Shown one piece after another: positions 44,107 through 53,011 of a DNA stretch of 64,000 nt. Position 1 is the stretch's first letter; each line of letters starts with the position of its first letter. The translations under genes were made by a program, and so were the position numbers. Below the pieces are notes generated by a model. It searched no databases, was not told the origin of the DNA, and worked only from the letters and a program-made list of their open reading frames with translations. Location: assembly GCF_002812125.1 (NCBI RefSeq), contig NZ_NPDQ01000012.1:1-64000 (forward strand), written 5' to 3'. This DNA comes from Leptospira brenneri (GTDB lineage Bacteria > Spirochaetota > Leptospiria > Leptospirales > Leptospiraceae).

Positions 44107-46593
44107 TCAGTTCACTCTTGGTTCTGCTGGAGTTACTTTTACCTCACTAAAAGCAAACTTCCCATCCAATCCAAAATAAAAGAACCTAGGTCTCTGAGGG
44201 TTGTATTGTAAGTCCCAGGCATCCAAAGCATTGTCTACACCCACAAACCATTGAAAATGCCCAAAAAATCTTTGTGATAAACGTAAATTTAGATTCGTAT
44301 GCGGATTTACCATTCTATATCCATAAGTAGCACTTGTGGTACAGTAAGAGAGATTGTTTTCTGCACAATAATCAGAAACCCCTGTTGGGAGTTGGCCAAG
44401 CGCATTTGCTATGTTAGTTTGTGCCTGACTATTCAATGCGGCTTCCAAACCATCAAAGTTTGATGGAAGATCCGCGTTACACCAAAATGGATTTTTAACA
44501 CAATAGTATGGTTGTTTCCCAAAAACAACAGCAAAGATGGATAGAGATAAACCACTAGACTTTTCATCAAGGCGTATACTAAAATTCCAACGATGTGGAC
44601 CCCGACCCTCTAAAGGCAATTTAGTCAGTTCGTCTCTTGTATCAGTATAGGTATAACCGGCGCTTGTCGATATAATTTCAGTCAAACGAAAATTGATAGA
44701 AGACTCGATCCCTTGGGTAGTAGCCTTTTGATAATTTGATGTTTGGTATACCATCAAACCAGAAGAATCTCTAGCAGGATTGGTTCGAAATCCAATTAGG
44801 TTGTCTACATTGTTATGAAAAAGATTGGAGCTATACCAAATTCTTTTTGTGATATCCCACTCCCAACCAAAATTATAACTTCTTGAAAGTTCTGGTTTGA
44901 GATCGGAACTTCCAACCACACGGTAACCTACACCTGGATTTAAGAAATTAAAGTATAAATCTTGAAAACTTGGAGCTCTGTATCCGAGTCCAGTTGCTGT
45001 TCGAAAACGAAACTGGTCTGTCACATCATACCGAATTGCGAGTTTAGGAAGCCATTCCCCACCATAAATAGAATCATGATCATAACGAACACCAGGAACA
45101 ATTTGGATCCGTGGTTTATCTGAGACTCTCCACTCATCTTGCACATAAAAAGCATTTCTAAAACGATATGCATTTCCGTTGATGGTCTGCCCTCTTGTTA
45201 GTTCTGGGTTAAAGTCATCCAAACAAACATTCGGATAGGTTCGACGGCAATCAGGAGCAATTCTTGCCGAAGATATTTGATCCTGCAAGTTCTCTGCTCC
45301 AACAGATGTTACATGGTTTTCTGAAAATTTATAATCTACTCTAGATCGGAACTCTGCAACCGCATTATCGGTTCTTTGTTGGGAATCTAAATCATCCGCT
45401 TTTCTTTGGTCTGTTGTATATAAATCCTGAAACCTAGAGTAGTTGGCATTTAAGTTTACGTTTATTTTTTGATTGGCGACCCAATCCACATTAAATGCAC
45501 CCATAAAGTCATGGGTTTTATTCCTTCGATCATAAACAGTTCTGGGGAGAGTCGCATCTACTGCCGTTTGATCTAAATGTCGATAGTAAAACTGTCCCGT
45601 TAATGTTAAGTTGTCTGTAGCATGATAGACAGTCTTATTGGAAAGATTCATATCATTAAAAGCACTGCCAGAAGTAGACTCAAGCGGTGGCGAATAACCA
45701 GGAAGCCTAGTTGCATATAAATATGCATTGGCTATCGAGGTGTTGTAAGGATACGGATTATAACCTGGTGCAAGAGACGCATAACGACCATTTCTGGGAC
45801 CGGGAGTTGCATCCGGTGTTAGGTCATACCCCTCTCCTTTATGCCAACCTACTGTAAAAAGAGTTGATAGTTTATCACTCTTTGCTCCGACAGTTGCATA
45901 ATTTCTAAACTCCATATAAGGACCGTAATACTTCTCGCTTCCCGAACCTCCAAGAGTACGAAATTCGGCATACAAAGGATCTTGTGCTTCTTTGGTGATG
46001 ATATTAATTACACCAGCAATTGCATCTGATCCGTAGATGGCAGAAGACGCACCCTTAACAATTTCAATCCTCTCAATATCTTCTGCTTTGAAACGAGTTA
46101 AGTCAATGGATCCACTAAAACGACCAGTAGTCCTTTGCCCATCCACTAGGATCAGAACATTCTGTGCAGATAATCCTTGCAACCGAACCGTTTGCCCTCT
46201 TTCACCCGCTTGGGCTGGCCTCACTTCAATCCCAGGAACGTTCCCTAATGTTTGAGAAAGATCCCGAGCACCCATGGCATCAATGTCTTTTCTCGTCAAA
46301 ACCTCGGTAGTGATTGTCGAATCTTTTAAAAGATTCCTTCTTCTCGTCCCAGTAACAGTAATTACATTATTGCGATCACTGTTAACTTCGTTTGGCTGAT
46401 TTCCAGAGTCACCATGTTTTGGCTGTTTTGAAGTTTGGTCTGGGAGCTGAGTTTCAGTCACCCCTTCTTCTTTTTTTGGAGGTGTTGCTTGAGAAAACAG
46501 AACTGATTGAAATAAAAACGGTATCAAAAGAAATCCCAGTAAACACACTGGGATCAATTTTTTCTTCAAAAAATCAAAACAAAACAAATTCAT
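44107..46593 (-). CDS. TonB-dependent outer membrane receptor, probably for heme
   Basis: An 828-residue outer membrane beta-barrel transporter. It has a signal peptide (hydrophobic segment about 13-34), a Pro/Gln/Asn-rich linker, then a plug domain (VITVTGTRR, DLSQTLGNVPGIEV, RLQGLSAQNVLILVDGQR, IERIEIVKGASSAIYGSDAIAGVINIIT), and a barrel with many aromatic-rich strands. The GYRAPSFQDLYF stretch matches the FRAP-type loop of heme receptors, with SSDLKPELS following. The gene is the last of the minus-strand operon with HmuY, divergent from hmuTUVS, which supports heme or hemoglobin as the ligand. Energy would come from TonB/ExbBD, not encoded here. Confidence 0.9.
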   Translation of the reverse strand: MNLFCFDFLKKKLIPVCLLGFLLIPFLFQSVLFSQATPPKKEEGVTETQLPDQTSKQPKHGDSGNQPNEVNSDRNNVITVTGTRRRNLLKDSTITTEVLTRKDIDAMGARDLSQTLGNVPGIEVRPAQAGERGQTVRLQGLSAQNVLILVDGQRTTGRFSGSIDLTRFKAEDIERIEIVKGASSAIYGSDAIAGVINIITKEAQDPLYAEFRTLGGSGSEKYYGPYMEFRNYATVGAKSDKLSTLFTVGWHKGEGYDLTPDATPGPRNGRYASLAPGYNPYPYNTSIANAYLYATRLPGYSPPLESTSGSAFNDMNLSNKTVYHATDNLTLTGQFYYRHLDQTAVDATLPRTVYDRRNKTHDFMGAFNVDWVANQKINVNLNANYSRFQDLYTTDQRKADDLDSQQRTDNAVAEFRSRVDYKFSENHVTSVGAENLQDQISSARIAPDCRRTYPNVCLDDFNPELTRGQTINGNAYRFRNAFYVQDEWRVSDKPRIQIVPGVRYDHDSIYGGEWLPKLAIRYDVTDQFRFRTATGLGYRAPSFQDLYFNFLNPGVGYRVVGSSDLKPELSRSYNFGWEWDITKRIWYSSNLFHNNVDNLIGFRTNPARDSSGLMVYQTSNYQKATTQGIESSINFRLTEIISTSAGYTYTDTRDELTKLPLEGRGPHRWNFSIRLDEKSSGLSLSIFAVVFGKQPYYCVKNPFWCNADLPSNFDGLEAALNSQAQTNIANALGQLPTGVSDYCAENNLSYCTTSATYGYRMVNPHTNLNLRLSQRFFGHFQWFVGVDNALDAWDLQYNPQRPRFFYFGLDGKFAFSEVKVTPAEPRVN

Positions 46594-46616
46594 TCATCGA
46601 TCCATAAACAAATAAT

Positions 46617-47237
46617 TTAAAGTTTTCGCCAACGGAATCTAGGGTTTCCCGAAGTTCCGGCTGAACTATAATAATCTAACATCTGCAATACGTATTTTGC
46701 GCCATCCTCACCAGTGATGATGTAAACATTTGGTTTGGCAGTTAGAATTGTATTAGAATATGAATACCAAGTACCATACCCCGCAGGCATAGGAGTTAGA
46801 TCCAATGGCGCCGCAATCACCGGATTAATACTTTCAGTAGAGCCTGAGATTGGCCCGCCACCGCTTGATGAAAGCTGCACATCAACTACCTTCGTACATT
46901 CAGAACCAGAATATTCTGCGAAATAATTCGTTGAACCGGTATCACATGCTCCACCTGAACCCGAACCACTTGTACCACTATTTGTAGCGATGTTATATCT
47001 TTTGAATCTCAAATCCCAACGATCTGCTCCACCGACAATCGCTGCATTTGCTTTTAAGTTTACATGCACCCATGTTGTTGTCGACGTTGCATTGATTGTA
47101 GTGCCTTCCGTAGCTGCAACTGCATCAGTGAGAAGAAGTAGAGCCGCCGAAGAACCATCGTCCGAACTACTTTTTGGAGTACAATTAACGAAGGATACAC
47201 TAAATAAAACAAAAAGAACTATATTTAAAAATTTCAT
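46617..47237 (-). CDS. hmuY: HmuY-family heme-binding lipoprotein
   Basis: A 206-residue lipoprotein with signal peptide and lipobox (SFVNC). HmuY of Porphyromonas takes heme from host proteins and passes it to the TonB receptor. The family pattern is clear: TWVHVNLKANAAI, RWDLRFKRYNIATNSGTSG, and the C-terminal VYIITGEDGAKYVLQMLDYYSSAGTSGNPRFRW. It is immediately upstream of the receptor gene, in the same order seen for hmuY-hmuR. Heme-coordinating residues cannot be assigned by eye. Confidence 0.9.
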   Translation of the reverse strand: MKFLNIVLFVLFSVSFVNCTPKSSSDDGSSAALLLLTDAVAATEGTTINATSTTTWVHVNLKANAAIVGGADRWDLRFKRYNIATNSGTSGSGSGGACDTGSTNYFAEYSGSECTKVVDVQLSSSGGGPISGSTESINPVIAAPLDLTPMPAGYGTWYSYSNTILTAKPNVYIITGEDGAKYVLQMLDYYSSAGTSGNPRFRWRKL

Positions 47238-47250
47238 ATAATTTACCTAT

Positions 47251-48060
47251 TTATGGAACTGCTAACTGAGTAGAGGTGACAACTTTCGTAAAAGAAATTC
47301 CACTACTTGCACTAAGACCAATAAAAGAAAATCCAGTAGCAAGAGCTGGATCTCCTGCTGTCCAAGTCGTCTCGTTTAACAATGCATTGCCGGTTGTTAG
47401 ATTTGTTCTGGTTTTACAATTTGCAGTATTTTTGCCGGTGACCCAAACTGTAAAACGCGGAGGACTTGCGACAGTCAGATCAAAACAAAGATCTACTTCT
47501 TGATCAATAAAGTTAATCAAAGATGTTCCTGCAACAGCAGGAGCAGTGGGAGCAGTACTATTCCCGTTAGAAGTTAAATTTTTAATACTTGTTTCAGCCG
47601 CGCCGTAATTCGCATACGCATAACCTGGAACAAATCCTCCAACCCCACTCCCTGAATAAAAGTTCATACCAAATTGACCAGGAGATAGTGTGCTATTTCT
47701 ACTGACTTCAGTAGCATAATTCTCCGGTAGACCTACATAGATAGAAACTGCAGTGTGCCCACCAATGATTTTCAAACCCTCGATTCTGTAATGACGCACC
47801 GCACCTGAAGCAGGTCTACAAAGTGCAAATGTTCCCTTTTTGATCACAGGCATTGTCGTCTCTACTGTTCCATCTGCATTCGTTTGGCATACAGTAGATG
47901 GAGCTGTTGTTTGATTAGAAACAGCGGCAAGAAGTAGTAGATTTGTTTGTTCCGTGTTTTCTTTTTCTTCGCAAAATGTAAAAAGGAGAGTTGGAATGAG
48001 AAGAAGGGCAACCTTGCGAAAAATATTCTGAAAGAAGAGATTGTTGGTTTGATGATTCAT
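47251..48060 (-). CDS. Lipoprotein of unknown function in heme locus, paralog 2
   Basis: A 269-residue lipoprotein: signal peptide with lipobox (LLFTFC), then a strand-rich, Ser/Thr/Gly-rich mature part with three later cysteines. It shares a motif with its upstream neighbour: LCFDLTVASPPRFTVWVTG, then KNTANCKTRTNLTTGNALLNE, against FCLDVTQTTSGPSRITLWLDG and KNGANCSVKSSLTAENAVV. It has a good ribosome site (AGGAGG, about 9 bp before ATG at 48060). Position between a Fur-like box and hmuY suggests a surface protein for heme capture, but I know no family for it. Confidence 0.8.
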   Translation of the reverse strand: MNHQTNNLFFQNIFRKVALLLIPTLLFTFCEEKENTEQTNLLLLAAVSNQTTAPSTVCQTNADGTVETTMPVIKKGTFALCRPASGAVRHYRIEGLKIIGGHTAVSIYVGLPENYATEVSRNSTLSPGQFGMNFYSGSGVGGFVPGYAYANYGAAETSIKNLTSNGNSTAPTAPAVAGTSLINFIDQEVDLCFDLTVASPPRFTVWVTGKNTANCKTRTNLTTGNALLNETTWTAGDPALATGFSFIGLSASSGISFTKVVTSTQLAVP

Positions 48061-48168
48061 TAGTGATACCTCCTGGCATTGGTGTAAAATGAATAAAGGC
48101 AGTGTATTACAATCGGGAACGAATGTTCAGACTGCAATCCACCGCCAACTCGAAAGGAGTGATTTTCC

Positions 48169-48999
48169 TTATTTGATAGCTGTTTCTGTAGAAACTGTAA
48201 TTTTACTGAAACTCACAGAACCGGAATTAGTTCCAGCAGGAGCTGCAGCCAAATAAAATGCCCGAGTGTCTAATGGAGCAGTGTTATTAGCAAAATCACT
48301 AGGAAGTTTGTGAACCACTGCATTTTCTGCGGTTAAACTAGATTTAACACTGCAATTTGCACCATTCTTTCCATCTAACCAAAGTGTGATGCGTGAAGGG
48401 CCAGATGTTGTTTGTGTTACGTCCAAACAGAAAGTTTTTTTCTCGCCGCCGTTTTTATTTAATTTGCAGTTTGTCGCTGCAGCAACAAATGCATCGCACT
48501 GAGTGTCTGTCACTGCTGCAATAGGCAATTCAGATGCAGTTAAACCAGTGTTAACTCTTACAGCAGAGGAAGCTGCATAATTTGGTTCATAACGAATTGC
48601 TGAAGCAGGAGATCCCGAAGTAGAACGTCCATCATACATCCAGAATTGGAATGCATTGAAATTGTTTACCAAAACATTTCCAGCAGTCGGGCCATTCAAA
48701 GCATTGTCCTTCGATTTGTAACCACCAGAGAAAATAACACTATGACTGAATGCATTAGAAAGATCATGGATCACAAAGTGAACCCCTGCTCCACCAGCCG
48801 GGTTACAAATTTCTACAGGAGTTGACAAAGTCAAAGTACTACCCGCAGTCTCACAAGACTTCGCTGCCTCAGCAACTGTAAATAGACCCAGTAACATTGT
48901 GCTATTGTCGTTTTTATTATCTTCCTGTTCGCAGGAAATGAATGTTAAGCTAAGGCATGCTGCCAAAGTTAGAGCTGTGAATTGATTGAGCTTGTTCAT
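48169..48999 (-). CDS. Lipoprotein of unknown function in heme locus, paralog 1
   Basis: A 276-residue lipoprotein from the ATG at 48999, which has AGGAG 7 bp upstream and yields a proper signal peptide and lipobox (TFISC). A longer reading to 49203 was rejected because it would pass through the Fur-like box. The mature protein is strand-rich with paired cysteines (CETAG, ICNPAGGAGVHFVIHDLSN, QCDAF, NCKLNK, FCLDV, NCSVK), suggesting disulfides. It shares several motifs with the next lipoprotein and is the first gene of the operon ending in the TonB receptor. Confidence 0.82.
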   Translation of the reverse strand: MNKLNQFTALTLAACLSLTFISCEQEDNKNDNSTMLLGLFTVAEAAKSCETAGSTLTLSTPVEICNPAGGAGVHFVIHDLSNAFSHSVIFSGGYKSKDNALNGPTAGNVLVNNFNAFQFWMYDGRSTSGSPASAIRYEPNYAASSAVRVNTGLTASELPIAAVTDTQCDAFVAAATNCKLNKNGGEKKTFCLDVTQTTSGPSRITLWLDGKNGANCSVKSSLTAENAVVHKLPSDFANNTAPLDTRAFYLAAAPAGTNSGSVSFSKITVSTETAIK

Positions 49000-49065
49000 A
49001 GGCTCTCCTAAATAATTGATTCTGATTCTCAACTTCCGAGAACGCCGTTTCCTGTCAACAAGATT

Positions 49066-49084
49066 ATTGAGATTTAGTCTCAAT
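49066..49084. promoter_or_regulatory. Fur-box-like 19-bp palindrome upstream of heme lipoprotein operon
   Basis: ATTGAGA and TCTCAAT form a perfect 7-bp inverted repeat around TTTAG, giving a 19-bp element the size of a Fur box. It is 67 bp before the start at 48999. A related site lies at 49303-49320, upstream of hmuT, so both divergent operons may be controlled by an iron regulator. The rest of the gap 49000-49360 shows no gene. Confidence 0.7.
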
Positions 49085-49302
49085 ACAGGAAGTCGACTTC
49101 TTATAAATCCCGTTCCCAATCCGATCCGCCAGACCCAATCTCTTCTGGATCCGGAAGGAAACGCCATGTGCGCGCTCCCTTCCCATCGCCTTGTCCGAAT
49201 CATTTTTTATTAATTATAAATAGTAAGTAACTGGAGTTATCCGGTTGGTTAGGAAGAAGAAAGACATGAAATCAAAATCTGCTTTCTAATACCATCAGGT
49301 AC

Positions 49303-49320
49303 ATTGAGACTCATTCTCTT
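49303..49320. promoter_or_regulatory. Second Fur-box-like element upstream of hmuT
   Basis: ATTGAGA-CTCAT-TCTC repeats the left arm and the 5-bp spacing of the 49066 palindrome, with a weaker right arm. It lies about 40 bp before the hmuT ATG at 49361. Confidence 0.55.
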
Positions 49321-49360
49321 TTCTATTGACGCCGACACCCTCCTCTTTGAACCTTGGATC

Positions 49361-50209
49361 ATGACCCGATTCAAACCAACCAAAGCATTTGGAACCCTTC
49401 TGGTTTCCCTTATCCTTCTATCATCAACACTCACTGCGGAAACACCTACTCGCATTGTATCATTAAACGGAACCGTGACTGAGATTCTATTTGCATTAGG
49501 TGCTGGTAACCAAGTACTTGCGGACGACACAAGCTCTTACTTTCCCGAAAAAGCAAAAACCTTACCGAAAGTTGGATACCAAAGAACACTCACACCAGAA
49601 GCCATCCTCATCCACAAACCAGATTTAGTTTTAGGACTAGAATACGCAGGACCAGCGCAGACCATCCAACAGTTAAAAGACACAGGAATCAATGTACAAA
49701 TTCTTCCTGAAAAACTAACAACCGAAGGTGCAGAAGAAAGAATCAAAACCATTGGTTCACTCGTTGGAAAAACCAAAGAAGCCAATGCTCTTGCAAAACA
49801 ATTCAATTCAGAAATGAAACAATTAAAAATTGTTAAGACCAAAGTCCGCGTGTTATTTCTCTATTCCAGAAGTGTAAGCTCTATTTTCGTTGCAGGAAAA
49901 AATACAGCGGCAGATGTCATGATCCAATTATCGGGTGCGGTCAATGTTGCGGAAAAAATTTCTGACTTCAAACCTTTGACACCGGAAGCACTCATTGACC
50001 TCAATCCAGATATCATCTTGATGCCAGAAATTTCCGTAGAAGGTTTAGGCGGAGAAAATGGAGTTTGGGCTATCAACGGGATGTCACATACAAATGCAGG
50101 AAAAAATAAACGTTTAACTACTATGGATGATCTAATGTTACTCGGATTTGGCCCTAGATTACCACAAGCTCTCAAAACCCTCAATACAAAGTGGAAAGGA
50201 TTCGAATGA
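49361..50209 (+). CDS. hmuT: Periplasmic heme-binding protein HmuT
   Basis: A 282-residue periplasmic binding protein that delivers heme to the HmuUV transporter. It has a signal peptide (LLVSLILLSSTLTAE) and typical class III features: TRIVSLNGTVTEILFALGAG near the N-terminus, VGYQRTLTPEAILIHKPDLVLG, VAEKISDFKPLTPEALIDLNPDIILMP and GFGPRLPQALKTL at the end. A TTG start at 49304 was rejected because it lies in the Fur-like box. The stop overlaps hmuU as ATGA. Confidence 0.92.
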   Translation: MTRFKPTKAFGTLLVSLILLSSTLTAETPTRIVSLNGTVTEILFALGAGNQVLADDTSSYFPEKAKTLPKVGYQRTLTPEAILIHKPDLVLGLEYAGPAQTIQQLKDTGINVQILPEKLTTEGAEERIKTIGSLVGKTKEANALAKQFNSEMKQLKIVKTKVRVLFLYSRSVSSIFVAGKNTAADVMIQLSGAVNVAEKISDFKPLTPEALIDLNPDIILMPEISVEGLGGENGVWAINGMSHTNAGKNKRLTTMDDLMLLGFGPRLPQALKTLNTKWKGFE

Positions 50210-51198
50210 GAAAGGAGATTGTCTTCTTTATCGTATTGGGAATCTTTTTTGTTTTATCCATCATCTTAAATTCACAAATGGGTGTTATGCGAATTAGTTT
50301 TCACGACATATTCGAAAACCCTGCTGAGACTTTAGAAAAAACTGTTTTCTACGAGTTAAGATTACCTAGGATTCTTTTATCACTCTTAGTTGGTGGCTCC
50401 CTCGCTTGGTCGGGGGCGTTATCGCAAGGACTGTTTCGAAATCCCATCGTTGAACCTGGACTCATCGGAATCACAGCGGGTGCTGCTTTGTTTGCAGCAA
50501 TCGCAATTGTTCTTGGTTCACATTTACCTTTTTTACATAATCTCTTCTACATAGTTCTTTTTTCTTTCGTGGGTGGCCTTCTTGTTTGTGTGATTGCTTT
50601 TATCACCGCAAGAACTAACGGCAAAACGATGATCAATCACTTGTTATTAACGGGTGTTGCCATCAATATTCTTTGTTTGTCAGGAATCGGTATCCTAAGC
50701 TATATAGCCACTGAGTCACAATTGAGAAGTTTATCCTCCTGGAATTTAGGAAGTTTATCAGGAGCCAATTGGCCCAATGTCCAAAAATTCCTGATCATCT
50801 TCTTATTACCTCTGCTCGTGAGCCCATTCATTGCAAAACCTTTAAATGTATTATTACTCGGAGAAAAAGAAGCCGCTCACGTAGGATTAAAAACAGAAAG
50901 AATCAAAATACTATTAATTCTTCTTATTTGTCTGAGTGTAGGTTCCTCAATCGCACTTGTTGGGAATATTGGCTTTGTCGGCTTATTTGTTCCGCATATC
51001 ATTCGCTTGGTGATTGGCCAAGACAATAGAACCTTACTATTTGCAAGTTACATCCTTGGTGCAAGTGTATTATGTTTAGCAGACGGGATTTGCAGAACCG
51101 TCGTACAACCAACAGAAATTCCCGTAGGTGTGGTTATGTCTTTTCTGGGAGCACCTGTTTTTATCAGCTTATTACGAAAACGAGGAAACTATCAATGA
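50206..51198 (+). CDS. hmuU: Heme ABC transporter permease HmuU
   Basis: A 330-residue BtuCD/FecCD-type permease with about ten membrane helices. It contains the family stretches LRLPRILLSLLVGGSLAWSGALSQGLFRNPIVEPGLIGITAGA and LVGNIGFVGLFVPHIIRLVIGQDNR, and ends with EIPVGVVMSFLGAPVFISLLRK. The start is ATG at 50206 inside the hmuT stop; a GTG at 50191 is also in frame. It overlaps hmuV by ATGA. Confidence 0.95.
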   Translation: MRKEIVFFIVLGIFFVLSIILNSQMGVMRISFHDIFENPAETLEKTVFYELRLPRILLSLLVGGSLAWSGALSQGLFRNPIVEPGLIGITAGAALFAAIAIVLGSHLPFLHNLFYIVLFSFVGGLLVCVIAFITARTNGKTMINHLLLTGVAINILCLSGIGILSYIATESQLRSLSSWNLGSLSGANWPNVQKFLIIFLLPLLVSPFIAKPLNVLLLGEKEAAHVGLKTERIKILLILLICLSVGSSIALVGNIGFVGLFVPHIIRLVIGQDNRTLLFASYILGASVLCLADGICRTVVQPTEIPVGVVMSFLGAPVFISLLRKRGNYQ

Positions 51199-51980
51199 GC
51201 ATTCAAACCGAATTAATCCATTATCAAATTGGCAAAAAAACCATCCTAAGCGACATCAACATCACAATTGAACCAGGAGAATTTCATGTTCTTATGGGGA
51301 AAAATGGAGCTGGCAAATCAACCTTGTTTCACCTACTTTCTTCTGATACAAGACCTAGTTCTGGTTCCATTTATTTTGATGGGAAACCCATTCAATCCTT
51401 AAACGCCAAATCCATCGCAAAACAAAGAGCAGTTCTAACACAAAACCCGGAAATCAATTTTCCTCTCACTTGTCTCGATATAGTGCAGCTGGGAAGATTT
51501 CCTCACGAAACTTCCGATACAGAAAATTTAGACATCGCATTGCAAAGTTTGGAAATTGTAGATCTTTTAGATAAAAAAAACCAGAACTACAACACTCTTT
51601 CTGGAGGAGAAAAACAAAGAGCACATTTTGCACGAGTTTTATCTCAAATCTGGGAAGAACCACCAAGATATCTTCTATTAGACGAACCCATTTCAAGCCT
51701 AGACCTACCAAACCAAATCAAAGTATTGGAACTCTGCAGGCATCTATCTCAAAAAGGATATGGTGTTTTTATGATATTACATGATCTCAATTTGGCATCT
51801 CGATATGCAGATAAAATTACTTTTTTATCCGACGGAAAGGTTTTTGCTAGCGGACCACCAAACGAAGTCATTACGGAAGAAGGCATTCAATCAGTATTTA
51901 ACATCGAAATCGATGTTATCATCAACGATAACGTAAACATGGTATTACCAAAATTAAACAAAATAGGAGTAAGTGTATGA
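51195..51980 (+). CDS. hmuV: Heme ABC transporter ATP-binding protein HmuV
   Basis: A 261-residue ATPase that powers the HmuU permease. Motifs are Walker A MGKNGAGKST, the Q-loop region TQNPEINFP, signature LSGGEKQRAHFARVL, Walker B YLLLDEPISSLD and the switch His in MILHDLNLASRYAD. I chose the ATG at 51195, which overlaps the hmuU stop. The longer frame to 51072 lies inside hmuU. The stop overlaps hmuS. Confidence 0.95.
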   Translation: MSIQTELIHYQIGKKTILSDINITIEPGEFHVLMGKNGAGKSTLFHLLSSDTRPSSGSIYFDGKPIQSLNAKSIAKQRAVLTQNPEINFPLTCLDIVQLGRFPHETSDTENLDIALQSLEIVDLLDKKNQNYNTLSGGEKQRAHFARVLSQIWEEPPRYLLLDEPISSLDLPNQIKVLELCRHLSQKGYGVFMILHDLNLASRYADKITFLSDGKVFASGPPNEVITEEGIQSVFNIEIDVIINDNVNMVLPKLNKIGVSV

Positions 51981-53011
51981 ACACTGATCTAAAAAACGCT
52001 TGGGAAAATTTAAAAAAAGAAATGCCCAAACTCAGAATCCGGGATGCTGCGAAACATTTAAACGTAAGCGAAGCAGAGCTACTGGCAACCAAACTTGGCC
52101 CATCAGTCAAACTATTAAAACCTGACTGGGCTGATTTTCTATTAAACACAACAGAACTCGGTTACGTGATGGCTCTCACCAGAAACGAATCCTGTGTTCA
52201 CGAGAGAAAAGGTATTTACAAAGATATTTCAGTAAATGGACAAACCGCTCTTGCTGTTGGCGAAGACATTGACCTACGCATTTTTCTAAATGATTGGAAG
52301 TATGGGTTTTATGCAGAAGAACCGAAAGAAAACGATGTGATGCGTAGCTTTCAGTTTTTTGACTCCAAAGGGGAAGCAGTCCATAAAATTTATCAAACAG
52401 ATAAATCTTCAACTGCTGGTTGGGAAAAAATCAAAACCCTATTTGTAGACGAAACCCAAGTTTTTACTACACCAACAAAAACATCCAAACCAAAAACAGA
52501 AACAAATGATTCTAAAGAAATTCCACAATTTCTAGAAGCATGGAGCAAACTCGAAGACACACATGACTTCTTTTCGTTACTTCGAAAATTTAAGTATTCA
52601 CGAGAATTTTCACTACAAGCAGCAAGTGGTAAGTTTACGTTCAAAATTTCTACAGAAGACTTTTTAAATCTAATGCAAGAATCTAGCAAACGTGAACTAG
52701 ACATCATGATTTTTGTTGGAAACCCTGGAATGATTCAAATTCACACGGGAAAAATCCAACGACTAGAGCCAATGGGGCCTTGGTTTAACGTACTCGATCC
52801 TGAATTTAATTTACATCTTCGAACCGATAAAATTGAATCCGTCTGGGTAGTCGACAAACCAACAAGAGACGGTTTAGTGACTTCCGTTGAAGTTTTTGAT
52901 AACGAAGGAGAACTAATCTTACAAATGTTTGGAAAACGAAAACCAGGAATTCCGCAGTCGTCTATTTGGTTCCAGTTAACTAGAGAGTATTTAAATCCTT
53001 CTCTTGTATAA
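51977..53011 (+). CDS. hmuS: Hemin-degrading factor HmuS/ChuS family
   Basis: A 344-residue cytoplasmic protein of the HemS/ChuS/HmuS family, which stores or breaks down imported heme. It has the duplicated fold with repeated motifs: first-half RIRDAAKHLNVSEAELLATKLG, VMALTRNESCVHERKGIY and FFDSKGEAVHKIY, and second-half IFVGNPGMIQIHTGKIQRLEPMGPWFNVLDPEFNLHLR and VEVFDNEGELILQMFGKRKPG. It closes the hmuTUVS operon. Its 3' end overlaps the convergent histidine kinase by 21 bp. Confidence 0.94.
   Translation: MNTDLKNAWENLKKEMPKLRIRDAAKHLNVSEAELLATKLGPSVKLLKPDWADFLLNTTELGYVMALTRNESCVHERKGIYKDISVNGQTALAVGEDIDLRIFLNDWKYGFYAEEPKENDVMRSFQFFDSKGEAVHKIYQTDKSSTAGWEKIKTLFVDETQVFTTPTKTSKPKTETNDSKEIPQFLEAWSKLEDTHDFFSLLRKFKYSREFSLQAASGKFTFKISTEDFLNLMQESSKRELDIMIFVGNPGMIQIHTGKIQRLEPMGPWFNVLDPEFNLHLRTDKIESVWVVDKPTRDGLVTSVEVFDNEGELILQMFGKRKPGIPQSSIWFQLTREYLNPSLV

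Noticed and set aside
49000..49203. Longer N-terminus for the first heme-locus lipoprotein
   Set aside because: It would read through the Fur-like palindrome and hide the signal peptide; the ATG at 48999 has a good ribosome site.
51072..51194. Extended N-terminus of HmuV
   Set aside because: It lies inside hmuU in another frame; the ATG at 51195 overlaps the hmuU stop and starts the usual ABC domain.
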